64,000 nt of DNA from contig OY855905.1 of the NCBI GenBank assembly GCA_963693305.1, positions 31,367,937 through 31,431,936 on the forward strand, written 5' to 3'. The translations under genes were made by a program, and so were the position numbers. This document shows, piece by piece, positions 11,508 through 23,815 of the stretch. Under the pieces are notes generated by a model. It searched no databases. It was not told where the DNA came from and saw only the letters and a program-made list of their open reading frames with translations. Position 1 is the first letter of the stretch; each line of letters opens with the position of its first letter. Origin of the DNA: Meandrina meandrites. Taxonomy: Eukaryota; Cnidaria; Anthozoa; Scleractinia; Meandrinidae.

Positions 11508-14500
11508 CTAATAAACGTATTGTCTGTTAGCTTCACGCGGTAGTTCGATATCGTCCTCCAGTTTGACCTTTACGTAACTTGTCCCCGTTTGCCGTGCCTT
11601 GCCATAGCCTTCTTTTATGAATCGATGAATCTGTCAAGCAAAACAAACATGTCCCGATAAGACGTTTGCCGCGCGACACTGTGACGACAACAAGTGTACA
11701 CTGTAATCATTTCATTTAACAATTTTGTTTACTGGTACAGACTACTCGTGCATGCAATTTGTATTTTTGTGCGCCCTGTAGTGGCTTATAAGCCTCAAGC
11801 TTTCCCTGAATCCGAGGTTTTATTACCAACAACCACGTGATAGACACACTATTCAAGGAAGATAGAACATTAAGCTGGAGTAAAGACAATAGAAAAGCAA
11901 AGAAACCGTCCACATTTTAAACTAAGGAAAGACCATGGACATAAAAAGGTGTCATGGCATTCTAGTCCCCAGGGTTACTCGTTATTTTACATACCGTTAC
12001 AAGTAGGTCATCGTTTCGCCAGCCACGTGACCAAAAGAAACGAGAACTTTGGTATAAACGAATATGATGTGCTGGCAGCCTCGATATGGTCTTTTTGAGA
12101 ACCAGCAGTATGACTCGGACCAAGCATTTTTGCAGAACGAAAATAAAACAATTTCATTAATAAATATTAATATTAATAACCTTGCTTTTGTTGTGATAGG
12201 CAAAGTAAACAGCGACCACAACCACCAGCATCACCATAAAAAACACTGGAAATATACCCCTGCAAAGGAAAAATGTCATTTTATTATTTCCATAAGCCTT
12301 TGTTACGAACAACGTCACAAAGTTAGTCCATGGGCCCAGACCCCAAAATTAGGCATTTCTTACCATTCGGAGGGACAAATGCTATCATATATTTTTCGAA
12401 TCCTTGAACATTGTAGTTCATTTTGGTATGTGATAGCAATTCCAAAAGAGTAGCTTTCTTGCTGAAATCACGTGATTTCTGACGTCATCTTTCCAAAATC
12501 AATGTTGCATTTTAATGCTCGAAGGGTAATGAAAAATCCCTTTATCGAAACTTCAAACACGTAAATGTTGTGTGAGAGGCCTGACAAAGTACAAGAAAGG
12601 CAGCTGATGCTAGCCAAGCGCTTTTGCCGTACTTAAGGGTTTTTCTCTGTATGGTTTCCATGGCAACAAAGCCGGATTGCAATATAGACCTCTTATATAT
12701 CGAGACTGATGTTAGAATTTCAAAATATGGACCGAGTTTTTAAATGAATCAGGTAGAAAACACAAGGATTTGTATTTTACAGTACAGACCGATTATTTGA
12801 GGTTAATAAGATTTATACTGATCTCTCTTTCTTATAAAAATGAAAGCATTTCGAGTCAACAGATGCGCGCGGGAGGCGGCCTCATTTGACTAAAGCACGT
12901 GGAGGCTTTTATCTAACGCCATTGAAATTACAAATCTTGCCAGTGTATCTTATAAACGTTTTCTTTTTATATATTCTTGCCATAAAGAACATAAAAATCT
13001 TGTAAATTTTATATCGATTCAGAGGATAAAGCATCCTGACATTTGCGATGTCCCGGATGAACGTGTTTCTTAATTGTCACAAAAACGTGTATTCCGGCTT
13101 CATTGTGTTGTTCAATTACAGACGCTACATCAATTACAAATTAACATCTAAAATAATGTTAAGTGAAGATGAATAATATCAATGGAAGAGTTTCTCGACT
13201 GATAATACATTTCTTTTGCCGCCCTATTTGTGCCCCAAATTAAAGAGGGAAACAAACATTGTAACTGCATACTCAACACTGTTTTGTCTCAAAATTATTT
13301 TCTTAAGAACTCAGTTGTAAAGAATGCCACAGAGCTTTAATTTGGCCTGCTCTATTAACCATTTCCTCTCCACACCCAGGTGTATAAATGGTACTGGCGA
13401 AGTTACTGCAGGGGGGGGGGGAGCCCTGTGATGGATTAGCATCCCATCCGGGGGGGATTAGCAGTAGTGCTAGTCGCTTAATGCTGCAGATACTTGGATA
13501 AGCTCCGGCCTGATAGGTCACTTGGCTCAAACAAAAACTTTTCCTACTTACCATAAACCCATACTTTTCAAGGACGTTTTTCATACGAACAGTTGTTATG
13601 ACCATGTTATGACGGGTCTATTAGTTCTACATGAAATGATAAAAGTTGTTTTCAGTGAAAACAAGGAAACTGGATACAACTCGAGGTCATTATTCAATGA
13701 ATTCCGAAGTTCTTTAGACAGAAGAGAACAACTCAACTCAGAAGAAAAGACCACAAGTCGACACGAGCAACTTAAAGCGTGCTTGTCAAACTTTCGAAAC
13801 CTGTGAAATGTGGTAGTGTAACCCACAAAATATTCGGAACGAGACGGCATTTACGCTTGAATGCAAATTAACGGTTCTAACTGAGAAATAGTCATTGTTC
13901 CCTTTCTGAAAAATTAGAACATCATAGAACTTAAAGCTGTCTAGTTTGTTTGTACCTAACTTCATTCCGTTCTTAAAATAAATAAGTTGACGTCTTTTAA
14001 AAGAAATCTTCCAAAGAGCTCATGAAGAACAGGAACTTCGAAAATTGTGGCATATCAGCGGCGGCACATTCACCACATTGACACTTCCTCCTCGCGGACT
14101 GATATATCAGTCAGCCCTGTCCAACTAATTACGTTCTGCTTTTTTCACTTTTGCACGAAGGTGCAGTTAAATTCAAAGCAACTTTTTCTTCTATGCGTGG
14201 TCTATCGTCTGTTCAAATATTATTCCATAATTTTCTTCCTCGAGGATTACAGCACTTAACCAGCATTGTTTAAGTGTCAACGATGCTCTGTTTTGTTCTT
14301 GCTAATTTAGCCACTGTCGCTGGGGGGAGTGGGGTTTCAAAGTGTCAGGCTTGGACAGCGATACCACTGACCCTGTGGAACATTTCCGAAAGGCAAGGGA
14401 GGTATTACTCTAAGGTAGTGGTTTTCATTTTCGAACAGGACCGGATTTGTAGAGACAAAGTGCCGTTTTAATTTCCTAATTGCAAGAAGGACTTATAGCT

Positions 14501-17500
14501 CCCTCCTGGGCGGTTTACACTTCTAATTACTACAATGTAACTCAAGTTCAAACATTTACTGCATTTTTGCACAGCTCTCACGGCTAGGGTGACCACCAAC
14601 CTTGTCCCTGGGTGTTCTTTAAAGGTGTTACTGCTAGGCCCATCTACTTGGAAACAAAAAAATGCATCCGGTTATAAGCCCCCCCCCCCCCCCCCCCCCC
14701 AAGGATATAAGCCTCCCTATGCTGGATGACAGTACTGAACAGCTGAACAGGCTTAAATGTTGCTTTATTATGACTTTTTAAGTTTAAAACTTACGATCAA
14801 CTCTGGCATGGCTCGTTTCGAAGCGCTTTTTTATTCCACTTATAAGCCCCCCGGATATAAGCCCCTCCGTTTATAAGCCCACCCAAAGACCCTTACGAAG
14901 TTGCATAAGCCCAGGGCTTATAACGGGAATTTTACGGTATTTCAACAGCTTCTTGTGAAATAATTGAGTATAAAATATATTAACTAGCTTCCTTAATTTC
15001 ATCGACACTGTTGCATTACGTGTTGCTCCCTTATTGTGATAATTGATGTTAAAGAATATGTTGTATTTCTGGCTAGCTGTAGTCAATTACAAACAGTTCG
15101 AGGAGAGTTTGAGGCTTTTTGCGTCGCCAAGCGCAAAAAGGACAGATAATGTTGTAATAATGTCGATTGTTTCGTCTGCTCGAAAATTTGAATGGCTGTA
15201 TATTTTTTGGAACGTTTCATATATATGCTTTTCTTATTACAATTTTTGTTCAAATCGTAGATTGTGTTTTTGCATTTGAAAATCTTTTTTGGCGGGGTTT
15301 GAACCACCTCGCGTCTATTTCGGAGCTTATCTAATTCCCGGTTTAACGGCAACATTTGCGGTGATAAAAAGCAGACAGAATTTCCCTTTCTCCAGCAATG
15401 TTGAGGACTGATTTCAATTCTTCATCTATTGTGGTGCTTTTAAATCGTCGCTGTTGTCATAACTGCAATAAATGATATGAAAGGGGTTGATTTTTTACCC
15501 AACTGAAGCTGAATGGTGTTTCTCCGATGGACAGAGGATTTTAAGGTAAAAGTTGAGAAGCGGTGATTACCGCCAACGAAGAATGTATCTGTCTGCCATA
15601 TTTTACGACGCATTTTTATCATTTTGGTCAGTGACGACTCTTCCATGGTTATTTTGACATTCTTTGAGCTCGCCACGAGTTCTCCCACCCCACCAACCGG
15701 GTTCTTTCCCTCTTTTGCGCACCTGTCCTCGCATTTAACCAATCTCAAACTTGATTACAGGAAATATAATCTATATATTACATCTTCTGCCGTAAATGCC
15801 CCAAAGAAGTTTTCACAAGTAATGCAAGATACATGTTGACTGAATCCTTTAGGAAACATCGCCTCGAGGTGCGATACCACAACAGAGACTCCATGTACAT
15901 CTGATGCAACATTTCGATGATAATGAATCCCTCAGCCCATTCAATTCAAGACGTCCTTGTTCCATGGTGCAATCAGGTTTAGTAATGAAGTATTTCCCGA
16001 CAGCGCACTGCAATATCTTTTAATTTAGATCACTTGCTTCTCTTCGCAACAACCACGATTCCTTTTTTCTGTCATCTTTCTGTTCAACACGTGCACGTGT
16101 CATCTTGGCGGGCATCTTGGCGCGCGCAAACTTTTTTGAATTATTTGCGTATGACTGTAGGGAACAAACTGTGTTTTCCAACATAGTTGTTAGCTTTTCC
16201 GAAAAAAGGCAGCAGTGCACAAACATCGGGAAACCAGTACCGAGCTAAATAACGTCTGCGAAACAAATGTTTATTTCAAAAATCAGAACAATATTGATAC
16301 CCTTTCACGCCTCGAGAAAATATTTCTGGACTGATATTGTAAGTTAATTATAGAAATAATTCTCTTTTAGATTCCTTCAAAATTGCCAAAAATAGTTTTC
16401 TAAAGTTTTTAATACAATCTTAATCTTTTTTTGAGATTTATTTGTCCTTTACTGGGGATTTAGCTCGATAAATTAAGACCAAAATAACCGTACACCTTAG
16501 TACGGCCGCCATCTTGGATTTTCCCAGAATGCAATTCAGGACCTTCAAACAGTATTTTGTTCTGTTTTAGTGATTAACTCAAACTTTTACTATTTTATTG
16601 AGTAAACTAGTTAATAATCGTGTTTCCAATACTGCAAGATGAAATTGAACAAAAATAGACCATAATAGGAGTTGTAAATTCTATCTCAATTTTAGCCTCG
16701 TTTTCATGCAGAAGGAGAATTTTATACCCTTAAAAAATCCTACTAAGCTACTCTTTCGTGATTGCTATCAGCTCAATTTTGAAACTTCTTCAGATGAACT
16801 TTAATCTGATACCATTCACAATTTGTCCCTTTGAATGGTAAGAAAATCTGCTCGGGCCCATGGACTAAGTAGTCTTTTTAGATTTGAGGTACAACAAACT
16901 TATTCAAACAAGCTATGTCATGAGATTTTACGTCATGGTCAAAGTTCTTGTCAAATAAATCCCCATGAAAATAATAGTTTCTTAAGTTCGAAAAACACCA
17001 CGGAGGTAACTATAAACTGATAACAAACAATTGACGACAGATTTTGTAGGAAATAATTTTCCAGTGATACTACTAGAACTCCTCGAACGCGGTACTGAAC
17101 TATCGCGTATGGGTGTATGTCGATTTTGTATGTGTGTGTGATGAGTTATTAATTATAATGTGTTTGTAAGTGAGCGCAAAAAACAACGACTACAAATCTC
17201 TACAAAGTAAAACTTCGACAGCTGCAAAATCGCCACAATCAAGATGGCGGATCGCAAAGAATTCCTCAAGGGCTACCTAACGTGGTCTTACCCATTTGCT
17301 TCGTTTTCAGACTGAGTACCGTCTTCGGTTCGCTGGATAATCTAACTAACATCGCCGCGCCCTTGTATGCCAACATTAGGGACCTTTAGCACCAGACGTT
17401 TTCGACGCGGCGACGGCAACCGGAAATAAGTTTTACTTCCGATCAACGTTTCCCGCCGACATGTTCAGCCGTCGCGACTCGGCGCCGACGTCACTTTGCC

Positions 17501-20214
17501 TATTTTGACGTTGCCTGTAAAAGCGAGTTAAAGCTTGTGATTTTTGTGCTTTTTAATATGTCACTTTGCTTTTACATTTTCGCCCGTATCCGACGCCTAA
17601 ACTATTGTTCTTTCGTTTTGAAGCCCTTATTTCGAGGTTATGGGATATTTGTTACATTTTTGAAGCTTTTTGGATCATACCGTACAGGTAACCACGACAG
17701 TACAAATGTAAGTGTTGAAAACATGTTGTTTATCAGATGATTTATCGTGTTAGATTGCTACTACCCGCTGTAATTGCCAGCTTACTGTGATTCGCAAGTT
17801 TTAACGATCGGCAAGTCGGTTTATTGAATCTCAGTATCCACAATGAAACGTAATAAATGTAATTTTACTGAGCTTTCTTTGCTTTTCATTCGGTGTTATG
17901 AAATAGACAGACGACTGCTCTGTTCTTCTGCGTGAAATATAAATTGCTAGCGAATTTTTTCTTTCAAGAAAAATGCCAGGCTGTGTCAGGCTGTAGTTCA
18001 TTTCGGGAGTTAATCTATAAGTGATTTATCAAGCTCAACCATCCACATTTTTTGAATTCTGAACTTTGCTCAACATTCGGCTTCATCGATGCTTTGAGTA
18101 TCAAATCTTGCATAGAAATTATTGTGCTGAAATTCTGGATTTGTAGTGGGGTAGTAGCTCTCCCACAACTCCAATAATTCTTCGTTTAAAATATATTCTT
18201 TTCCTGATCGATAATAGCAGCATTTTCCTTAGAACTTTTTTGAGGTTTTTGAAGCAGGTTTTGAAGTTGCCGAACCGAAAACGTCCTTTGCTAAAGCTTT
18301 ATAATTTTGTGGTAGCAACGGTGCCCTCTATTCCAGGTTCCCTCGGTTACAGACGTCGCCGTCGTCCCTAAAACGTCGGTGCTAAAGGTCCCTATTCATC
18401 GTCATCGCCTAAAAAGGAGCAATACGTAAATATGAATCTATAGATATCATTTTGTGTAATCCGTTGCGATAAGAGGAAAATTTGGAATAATGGGGAACGT
18501 TTCCTTCAAGATAATGAGTCGCGGAAAATTGCTTAGATCAAACCATACTTTGCGTATATCTCACGATACTCTACGAATTGCCTTACCGTTGAAACTGTCT
18601 AGTGTCATTCAAAGCATTGTTTCCACCTGCATATATGAAGGAATGTAAAAAAGGGAACAAAACAAAGTTAGATATTCTTACGTTTCACGCAAAATGCGCA
18701 AAGGATGCGAAGAATCAAACACCCCACTAGCCCATGCATGTGATAATTAACCAAATCGTTTTCACCCCGTCCTTCTAGTGACCCCGATTCCACTTGTGGG
18801 CACGTAAATAAATACCCCATTCACATGTTTAAAGCCTATTTAGTTAAACACAATTTAACATTGTTTTCTGTTTACCGACTTCAAATTAAGCACAATGGAA
18901 TCTCAAGTTTGCGCTTACTGAAACCCTATGCAAAATTTAGTCTTTCAGTCTTCTGTTGCTGATTGTCATTATTTTTGTTTAACCTGCATGGCTTACCCGG
19001 CTTAACCTGTTTTGTTGGTATGAATGGGGTATAAGACTCAAGTGGCCAGCCTCGTTTTTTTTCAAAGCAAGCCAAAAGGCTGCTCTGTCAGGGCCTTGAC
19101 GGTGTGTAGACTGCATTGAGTAGTTTCTATTTTCACGTTCAGTCGTCCCCACAAATCTTAGCATCGGTAGATAGAGCAAAAACGAAACTCACTGTTCCCA
19201 GTCTACCTTGTATATCTGTTGTTTCTGTAGAAGTTTCGAGTTCCTTTTTCTTGGTCTTCATTTCTGTGGTTGTTGGAACTTGTTTACCGGTTGACGTTGT
19301 TGAAGAGTTGGTTGCGTTTCCCTCAGTGGTCGTTTGTGTCGCTGGTAGAACTTGTTTTGTCGAAGATTTGATTGCTTTTCCCTCAGTAGTCGATTGTGTC
19401 GCTGGTAGAACTTGTTTTGTCGAAGATTTGATTGCTTTTTCTTCAGTAGTCGTTTGTGTCGCTGGTGAAACTTGTTTTGTTGAAGATTTGATTGCTTTTT
19501 TCTCAGTAGTCGTTTGCGTCGCTGGTGGAACTTGTTTTGTCGAAGACTTGATTGCTTTTTTCTCAGTAGTCGTTTGTGTCGCTGGTGGAACTTGTTTTGT
19601 CGAAGATATGATTGCTTTTTCTTCAGTAGTCGTTTGTGTCGCTGGTGGAACTTGTTTTGTTGAAGATTTGATTGCTTTTTCTTCAGTAGTCGTTTGTGTC
19701 GCTGGTGGAACTTGTTTTGTCAAAGACTTGGTAGTGTCAGTAGCCTTTTGTGTCGCTTGTTTTGTCAAAGATTCAGTTCCTTTTTCCTTAGTACTCGATT
19801 GTGTCGCTGGTGAAGTTGACTTTGTCGGGGTTTTGATTTCGTCTGTCTCGGTCGTTGTTTTTGTGGTTTTTGTAACAGTGTTTGTGAAAGATGTGCTTCC
19901 GCTTCCTGACAATTCACCGCCGTTTGCTCCAGTTTGTGAGGCTGGTGGTACACTGTCAGTCTGTGCTGAGGTGTCGTCAGAGTTTGGCTTAGTTGTTGTG
20001 TTGTTATTTCCACTAGACGAGTTCAAAATTCTATACAAATAAGAGAAAGCTGGTTAAATACATTGCAGTGGCAGATTATTCTTGACAGCAATCAAGAACA
20101 CACACGATTTGGAATGAAAACTCAAAAAATGCATTCAGTTATTGTCTGAATAGACTGCGCGGATCCACACCCGTTTACAACGATTTACGGAAATCGGTCA
20201 GATTTTTGGTAAAA

Positions 20215-20265
<51 letters not shown>

Positions 20266-21813
20266 ATTAATTAATTAATTAATTAATTAATTAATTAATT
20301 TCCAAGTTGAAATCTCGACAGTGCAAAAGAATGGTTTCTAAACATTTATTTTTATTTCCGGGCATTCACTGTTTTCAAGGCTTCATCCCAGGAGAATAGA
20401 ACAGGCCAACATCATGTCCGAGTGACTCGGAAACCCCCGAAAATGCAGTTTAGGGGGTCAAAATCTAAAAATTTTCCGGGGGGGGGCATGCTCCCTGACC
20501 CCCCTAGAAGCTCGCGCCTTCGGCGCTCGTACCATGCCTCCGGCATGGACAGTGTTTCAACTCTCTGGAAATCGGTCACGATTTTATCTGCATCCGCGCC
20601 TGATTGTCTGGTGGAACTGAAATTTAGACTACTTTCTGTATAGACTTACTGTGTTAGCCAGTTACGCACAGCTTGTGGCAGTGTTCCATTGTGTTGCTTT
20701 GATATACTGCCAATGTCGGATTTAATGTCATCTGTGGATAGTTAACAGCAATAATCAGTCCTTTCCTTCCAAAATATTTAGAGCCTACGTGTTTCAGGAC
20801 TGCATCGATATTGAGTTAAGCATCAAAACTGAGAATCGGCATCTTTAACTACATGTCGATACATGACTTTGACCCGATAGTTTCCTTTTAAAAACTACAG
20901 TATTTGAAAAATGATCAGTTGACCTATACATTTGAATGCTGTCGTGTCTCGTTTGTCATAATTTCTTTCTTCTAATTATACAATGTGTGCCAACTCTCCC
21001 GGATTATCCAGGAGTCTCCCCGATGCGAAACAAATCTCCCGGCGGAGTCCCGCAGGGGTCACCAAGTCTCCCATATTTTGTGCCGATTTGGGAAGAATTT
21101 TGAAATAATTGACGCATTTTTGTGTTCGGTGAATCGGCAGAGCACTATTTTTAACTCAATCTATTTTGAGGATAGAGAAGAGGTATCTTGACACAAATTG
21201 GTGATCTCCCGGTTTTCAATTTTTTTAGGTTGGCAGTCTGCAGTCTCGATTACCAGCCGCTGTTCGGGGAATGAGCCCGCGCTCCTCCTCCTCTGCGCCT
21301 CATTCAAGTTCGAGAAGACCTCACGGCAGATTGCGTGACGGCTGTAATTTGCGCCATTAGCCATAATAATTGTCTACACGATAGATGTCTAGAGTCAATA
21401 AATGAGTTGCCCACGGCTTTGCAACGTAATAGACACCTCAGATAAGGAAATATAAAAAGCAAAATAGCAATATGTATTTCTTTAAAACAGTAGGTACCAG
21501 AAGAGTCGTGTGTTGTGTCTAAAATGGCACGAGAACCTCTGACTACGGTGAAAGTTTCATATTACGCCTGGGAATACGCCACCAGTGGTACAACACCGTG
21601 TACTCGTTACTGAACGTTAAACATAGAAACAAACCAGTTACGGAAGAAGATCAGAGTACAGCAGTTATTTCTTAAATGTTAGCCCTGAATTAAGTATCCC
21701 AAGAACATACCTAACGTGATATTATCACTCCGCAAACTTCTCGGAATCAACGCCGAGGACGCGTTGCTTAGACACAAAGCGACCATCATTGCTAGGCTAA
21801 CTTGCAAGTTCAT
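11508..21813 (-). CDS. Gene B: Thr-rich repeat TGN38/KCT2-like type I membrane protein
   Basis: Exons on the minus strand: 21711-21813 (signal peptide MNLQVSLAMMVALCLSNASS), 20650-20731, 19207-20030, 12181-12259 and 11508-11630. Phases agree between the first three and between the last two, but 19207-20030 ends in phase 1 while 12181-12259 needs phase 2, so at least one exon in 12.3-19.2 kb is missing from this model. The 274-codon exon is Ser/Thr/Pro-rich with seven 60-bp repeats (KQVPPATQTTTEEKAIKSST), a likely O-glycosylated stalk. Then come a membrane helix (VFFMVMLVVVVAVYFAY), HNKSK, and a tail with YVKV and C-terminal QYVY. Helix and tail match gene A next door and resemble vertebrate TGN38/TGOLN2 (YHNKxK after the helix, Tyr-based sorting signal). 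A Golgi/endosome cycling protein is inferred. Confidence 0.7.
12300..12460. repeat. Dispersed repeat, inverted relative to 16740-16880
   Basis: Shares ordered blocks with the reverse complement of 16740-16880: TTAGTCCATGGGCCC, TCTTACCATTC.GGGACAAAT, TGATAGCAAT and AGAGTAGCTT. The two copies may be ends of a 4.5 kb inverted-repeat element or independent insertions. Both lie in the unresolved long intron of gene B. Confidence 0.6.
13372..13530 (+). mobile_element. SINE 3' fragment
   Basis: Matches the 3' part of the full copy at 37820-38092 in order: ATAAATGGTAC, TGATGGATTAGCATCCCATC, then TAGTCGCTTAATGCTGC and TAAGCTCCGGCCTGAT. Interrupted by a G run. Confidence 0.7.
14640..14940. repeat. Repeat rich in TATAAGCCC motifs with a 22-C tract
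   Basis: Contains at least six copies of (T/A)TATAAGCC(C/T) in direct orientation, at both ends of a 300-bp segment, plus a homopolymer C run (14679-14700). It looks like a non-autonomous element with subterminal motif repeats. In the gene B intron. Confidence 0.5.
17378..18393. mobile_element. 1.0 kb TIR DNA element
   Basis: Ends AGGGACCTTTAGCACC and GGTGCTAAAGGTCCCT are perfectly complementary for 16 bp and the match continues imperfectly (GACGTTTT, GGCGACGGC). Flanked by ATT on both sides (17375-17377, 18394-18396). No reading frame above 70 codons, so non-autonomous. It lies in the long intron of gene B. Confidence 0.85.
19313..19735 (-). repeat. 60-bp coding VNTR in gene B
   Basis: Seven in-phase 60-bp units, each encoding a 20-residue KQVPPATQTTTEEKAIKSST-like block. 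Units differ at few positions (E/K, P/L/S), pointing to recent unequal exchange. The array keeps the complementary strand open too, so the plus-strand frame here is a shadow. Confidence 0.9.
20212..20300. repeat. Compound microsatellite (AAAT)n-(AATT)n
   Basis: About 13 AAAT units run directly into about 9 AATT units. In the gene B intron between exons 19207-20030 and 20650-20731. Confidence 0.95.
20984..21233. repeat. Dispersed TCTCCCGG-rich repeat
   Basis: Begins TGCCAACTCTCCCGG and ends GATCTCCCGG...AGGTTGGCA; the outer TGCCAAC words are inverted and the TCTCCCGG word recurs inside. Looks like an old non-autonomous element in the first region of gene B. No coding sequence. Confidence 0.4.
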
Positions 21814-22570
21814 CTCCAATGGAATCTTGATGAAACTGCTCCTCAGCGATCTGACTGAATAACCCTACAGATTTAGCTTGAGAAAGAATATAATCGAGGT
21901 AAATACTGGATCGTATTTTCCATCCACACAACCCGGAAATCGAAACCACTCTTGCGTATCACGAGTTCGTGCCGAGCCTCATGCCGTGAATGGCCTGGGT
22001 ACCATATGGTTTCATATTTTGTTCCGTCCCCACGCATGCATGATATGAGGGAGAGGCGCTCTGATGGCTCTGGGACCGTGAATTGCTGAGCGTAAACCTT
22101 GCCAGTTTGTGTTAAACAATTTTTCAAAATGCAATTAAAGAGTTGTAACGAACACCAAGGAACCTATGTTCCCAGTCTTTACAAGACTATACTTTGTCAT
22201 CTTGGAAATAATGGTTCAATCCAGCCATACGGTCAGCCTTTCTGTTTTGCAGTTTGACAACAATCATTATGCCACTGACTGCGAGCCCAGGAAATTGTCA
22301 ATTCAGTCTTTCACATCATTTCGTCTCAAACTTCTCCGCCCCCCCCCCCCCCCCCCCTTGTTTTTTTGACATATGCAAAAACTAGTCATTCGAGAGGGTG
22401 ATCATTGACTAGACAACATCTTTCATGTGCAAGTTGTGGTTGCATTTATTGATATCAAATGTTAGCAAAACCAGCATCCCCAGCGTAGCCTTCCATGATC
22501 CGTCACGCAACGCTTCATCCGAAAAGCGTGACTAGCATTCACAATCCCTTGAAATTATTTCAAAAGGTGT

Positions 22571-22707
22571 TGAGGTTCAATTTTATCCTTGGTTCATATT
22601 TTGTTTTCCTTTGTTTTACGGCATGGTAATGTATGATTATGAGCTTAAAACAAAAGAAAAGAGAATTTGAACCAAGGTTAAAGACCCGGGGTAAAAGAAC
22701 TACAACT
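22571..22707. mobile_element. Palindromic MITE, GTTCAATTTTA-type family
   Basis: Left arm GAGGTTCAATTTTATCCTTG and core cggcatggtaatgtatgatta match 3830-3954. The right arm is partly rearranged (aaagacccggggtaaaagaac), so this copy is degenerate. Confidence 0.7.
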
Positions 22708-23561
22708 TTATACATGAGCGTCTTGCTCGGATGTGGAGGGTTTCGTCATCCAAAGTATGACAAATTGATTGATTGATTATTTAAGACCCATTTAACTATT
22801 CGTTGCTGTAGTTCACATGACAAGTGGGGTATATAATGCCAGAGCTCTACCCTTTGCGCATTGAGGGACCTACGATCACAAATGCTAATGAATATTCGGC
22901 GTCATGCTGTTTGCGCGCCTCAAACGATCAAATCACAGAAAGGGAAATGATTATAAAGTCCGTGAAAATGTATGTGTTATTGCTGAATTACATAATCCTA
23001 TCGTTTGTATCAGTTAGCGTCTCGGACACACTTCACAGTGCCGGGTTTTCTGCACTGCCATTGCTAAAAAAAGAGGGCGGAAAACATTGAAAATGCAACA
23101 AGGACATCTACTGGGATTTATAGCCATTACCCTTCATCAACTTTGCTAACATGTGGCACAAATTTGTCAGCACCAAGTTTCACCTTCGTTTTTTGAACAA
23201 CCTGGAGCGCAAGATCTAGTTTTATAACTTCAAGTGAAATAAATAGGTTTTTTTATTTATTCAAACCACGTACAAAACAAAGAGACGAACTGTTGGGCGC
23301 ACATACAGACTGCCACGTTACTAGGGCAAGTGCCCACTTCCCTGGCAACATGCTAGTCTATCGCATTCAGTTTCGCCAGGCTGTCTTAGCAATGTTCTCT
23401 GGCCAGTACGCATGGATTCAACACTGCTAAAAGAAAGATGAATTTCTAGGCCAAGGAGACAAATTCAACCTTGGTCATCAAACCTCTTTAAGCACGATCA
23501 AATATATACAAGCTGGAAATATTTCTTTCAAAAAGAGCTTTAGAAACACGAAACACTATAG

Positions 23562-23731
23562 AACGTTTTCATATGACGTCATATTGGTGTTCCAAAACAA
23601 AGGAACGGCGGCCATATTGGTGTACCAAGCCATTCCTAGGGGAGTTAAACTCTACTTTTTTGCAAAAATCGTCTTTTGTTTTGGTAAACCAATATGGCCG
23701 CTGGTCACGTGAGGGAGAACGCTTAATTTCC
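23562..23731. mobile_element. Palindromic MITE with CAATATGGCCGC arms
   Basis: GAACGTTTTCATATGACGTC / CCATATTGGTGTNCCAAA on the left is mirrored by GGTAAACCAATATGGCCGCTGGTCACGTGAGGGAGAACGC on the right. About 170 bp, ending roughly 85 bp from the gene A stop codon. Confidence 0.65.
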
Positions 23732-23815
23732 TGACAAGCTTATTTGGCATTTTTTTAACAGCCAGATTATTTACTTTTTTCTTCGAATAAATTTCCTCTA
23801 GTTTATATAGCGGCT

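Larger units (their letters stand above)
21814..23815. other. Spacer between gene A 3' end and gene B 5' end
   Basis: Tandem, same-strand spacer of 2.0 kb. It holds the presumed promoter of gene B, a poly-C run near 22340-22357, a palindromic MITE (22571-22707), a degenerate inverted-repeat MITE (23562-23731) and the 3' UTR of gene A. No further gene is supported. Confidence 0.5.

Noticed and set aside
13522..13806. 94-codon plus-strand frame in the gene B intron
   Set aside because: No family resemblance, and it overlaps a SINE fragment edge.
18680..18785. Minus-strand open exon-like segment (GRGENDLVNYHMHG...) with AAAC/GTAAGA donor, possible missing gene B exon
   Set aside because: Entry phase fits the 19207-20030 exon but it ends in phase 1, not the phase 2 required by the membrane exon, and it lacks the expected juxtamembrane motif.
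19024..19092. Minus-strand segment AFWLALKKNEAGHL... as missing gene B exon
   Set aside because: Phases 1 to 2 fit, but the acceptor is weak and the sequence shows no resemblance to the gene A juxtamembrane region. Left unresolved rather than annotated.
19116..20042. Plus-strand 308-codon Val/Phe-rich frame
   Set aside because: Shadow of the gene B Thr-rich repeat exon; the minus frame joins in phase to a signal-peptide exon.
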